Source: Seriola aureovittata | Lineage: Eukaryota; Chordata; Actinopteri; Carangiformes; Carangidae | Direction: 5' to 3' | Length of the DNA: 64,000 nt | Assembly: GCF_021018895.1 (NCBI RefSeq) | Contig: NC_079376.1 | Span: 9,865,001 to 9,929,000 of the forward strand | Shown here: positions 62,190 to 64,000 of the stretch, piece by piece | Layout of the letters: each line of letters starts with the position of its first letter | How positions within the stretch are numbered: the stretch's first letter is position 1 | The notes under the pieces: generated by a model | Told to the model about the DNA's origin: nothing | The model's input: only the letters and a program-made list of their open reading frames with translations | Database searches by the model: none | Position numbers and translations under genes: made by a program

Positions 62190-62480
62190 GGTTATTGGCA
62201 GGCAGGAGGAGGGGAGTTTCGGGAGGGGATGCTGAGCTGAGAATGCCAGGAATGTCCAGCCCTGTTTACAGCCCGGGCCGGTTCACACCTGCAGGTCAGG
62301 GTGCTATCACCAGCCCCGGCCCCTCCTCTCCCTTCTGCCCCCCTCATTACAAGAGGGTCAAGCTCAGAGGTGACCTAATTAGAAGCTCATTACATCACAG
62401 ACAATCTCCATTAGCATGCCAAGCTGGCCTGTTAATCCATTAGCACCACAGAGGCCCCCAGTGCAGCCTTTACATTCCTG
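62190..62480. promoter_or_regulatory. Candidate regulatory block with clustered homeodomain sites
   Basis: GC-rich start, then GAGGTGACCTAATTAGAAGC, CTCCATTAGCATGCC, TGTTAATCCATTAGC: four TAAT/ATTA cores and an AGGTGACC half-site within about 80 bp. Non-repetitive. Regulatory function is inferred. Confidence 0.3.
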
Positions 62481-62527
62481 CCCCTGTGGCCCTCACTCAG
62501 GGCCCCCGCCACACACAAACACACAGT

Positions 62528-62556
<29 letters not shown>
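62528..62556. repeat. (CA)14 microsatellite
   Basis: Uninterrupted CA tract. Confidence 0.95.
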
Positions 62557-62559
<3 letters not shown>

Positions 62560-64000
62560 TAACAATTTTGATGGAAGACACTGAAATAACATTAACGTTC
62601 CCCCACCATTACGAGCAATAATACGAATGTACAATAATACAGTGTTATCAAGAGCATAAATGAAAATACCAAATATTTATCTTTAAGAGAATACCCTAAT
62701 GCATAGGTTGCTTCAAGTTGAACTACAGCATCAAGGATTAGTCATTGTTTTAATACTTTAATCAAAATAAAGGTTCAAACAAGTAATTTTTCATATGAGT
62801 CATTCAGTTAAAATAGTTTTGATTCCATCTTTCATTTTTGGTATAAGCTGATGTCAGGTATCTGTTATCTCTCTCAACCCAATACGTCATCATTTGATAG
62901 CAAGTTCAACCTGCCACCACCGACATAAAGTAAAAAACACAGCTGAGAAAATCAAAATATGTCACGCAGTAACTGTAATTTTCTAAAGTGGTATTGGTTC
63001 TATGAAAGCTACCATTCAGAAAGAAAAAAAACGTGTTTCGTTTTTGGTGGGTCCCTGCCAACTTGAGAGTTAGCCATTTCGATGAGGCGGTGATGTCCTG
63101 ACACTTCAAGGTCTTTAGGCACAGTGGGACAGGCGGAGGGGGGGGGTCAGCTACTTCTGGGCTTTTATACGACTGTGAGCTGTAAGCAGGGCTCCACCTG
63201 AGTGTTTTGGCTGGAGAACAGGCTGGAGACAAACTCAAAACATGTTAGGCCTGCTCTGTCTTTCTACATCTGCTGAAGAGCCTGTGCTGCTCCAAGATAA
63301 ATCCTTTCCTCCCCCTTTTGACCATTAGAGAGAAATGAAAAAAAAACAACACAAAACTGAAAGTCATATTTCAGCAAGCTGTTTTTTGGCACTGAATTTG
63401 CAAAGTTACAACCCTCTAAATACTTTTGTGTATTTGTTCTAGGTCTGCTTGTCATTATCGTACACTTCCAACTAAAGTTTTAAAAAAAAAAGTGAAAAAT
63501 TACAGATCCTCTCACAGTAAGGTGCTGAGGTGGAGTCAAGCATGTGTCAACAAATTTCCCTGTTCCCTTTTCCACTGTTTACCCCCATAAATGAGCTTCC
63601 CTCACTGTGTCTTTGTTGGATGAGGCCTCTAAAGTGCTGGGTGCAGCTGTGGGGTTGTGGCCCAGTGCTGGGGACTGAAAGAGTCCGTATCTATCTCCTC
63701 ACTGGGGACCTGGGAGACACTGAGCCCCACTACCTTCCCTTTGAAACCTTTCCCCTCTGGTGACTGGCAGACCATACAACGCTCAGAGCTTTGTAAGTGA
63801 CTCCATTGTCGGGGGCAGATTGAGAGGAAAAAAGGAGGCTAGCCCTAGGGATAGAAAAGCAAGGTGAAACAAAAAGGTCTGGCTCTGTGGTCTGAAGAGG
63901 GCAGGAATGGATCAAAGGGCCGGGTGCTGACCTGCGGCCTTTGTCCGTCAGACAGCCCTGGCTTCATTTAACCTTTCTCTGGAGGCCGGCAAAGCCCGCT
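62560..64000. other. Upstream intergenic region, no gene seen
   Basis: AT-rich to 63.0 kb, then mixed sequence with short A and G runs. No credible frame or RNA gene; nothing at the right edge suggests the next gene has begun. Confidence 0.5.

Noticed and set aside
1..64000. CRISPR arrays, operons, bacterial promoters
   Set aside because: Vertebrate genomic DNA; the regular repeats are microsatellites, with no repeat-spacer structure.

Overview
The window reads as a ray-finned fish (teleost, probably percomorph) nuclear locus holding one recognisable protein-coding gene, bmp4, on the minus strand. The organism call rests on four things seen in the sequence: vertebrate GT-AG splicing, a BMP4 protein that is clearly fish-like in its mature domain, very dense (CA)n/(TG)n microsatellites, and dispersed repeats of kinds I recognise from fish genomes (for example a 'CGATTAATCGATTA' element present in two inverted copies). 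The repeat names come from memory of consensus phrases, not from a search.

Gene layout, read right to left: a candidate GC-rich, TATA-like promoter with a G-rich tract (about 35375-35430); a noncoding first exon (about 35350-35066); a 5.1 kb intron; the first coding exon (29947-29590, with seven 5' UTR bases from 29954); a 2.3 kb intron; the second coding exon (27253-26400); and an AU-rich 3' UTR with candidate polyadenylation signals at 26183-26178 and 26013-26008. The spliced coding sequence is 1212 nt, encoding 403 residues: signal peptide, TGF-beta prodomain, two proprotein-convertase sites (RISR and RTKR) and a 113-residue cystine-knot ligand.

The rest, about 26 kb downstream and 28 kb upstream of the gene, looks like a regulatory gene desert. 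It contains microsatellites, homopolymers and old transposon fragments. It also contains several unique-looking blocks with clustered homeodomain, TCF/LEF-like, CArG-like and RFX X-box-like motifs that could be bmp4 enhancers. These cis-regulatory calls are inferences from motif content only.

Features most worth a second look: a possible small plus-strand transcript diverging from the bmp4 promoter (35544-35957, two phase-compatible exon-like segments, no visible start codon); a perfect 14-bp-stem hairpin at 48612-48644; a 15/18-bp-stem hairpin at 12660-12698; a pair of related repeats each running into a (CA)n tract at about 50.9 and 53.5 kb; and a motif-dense block at 60.2-60.4 kb. No tRNA, rRNA, CRISPR array or second protein gene could be supported.
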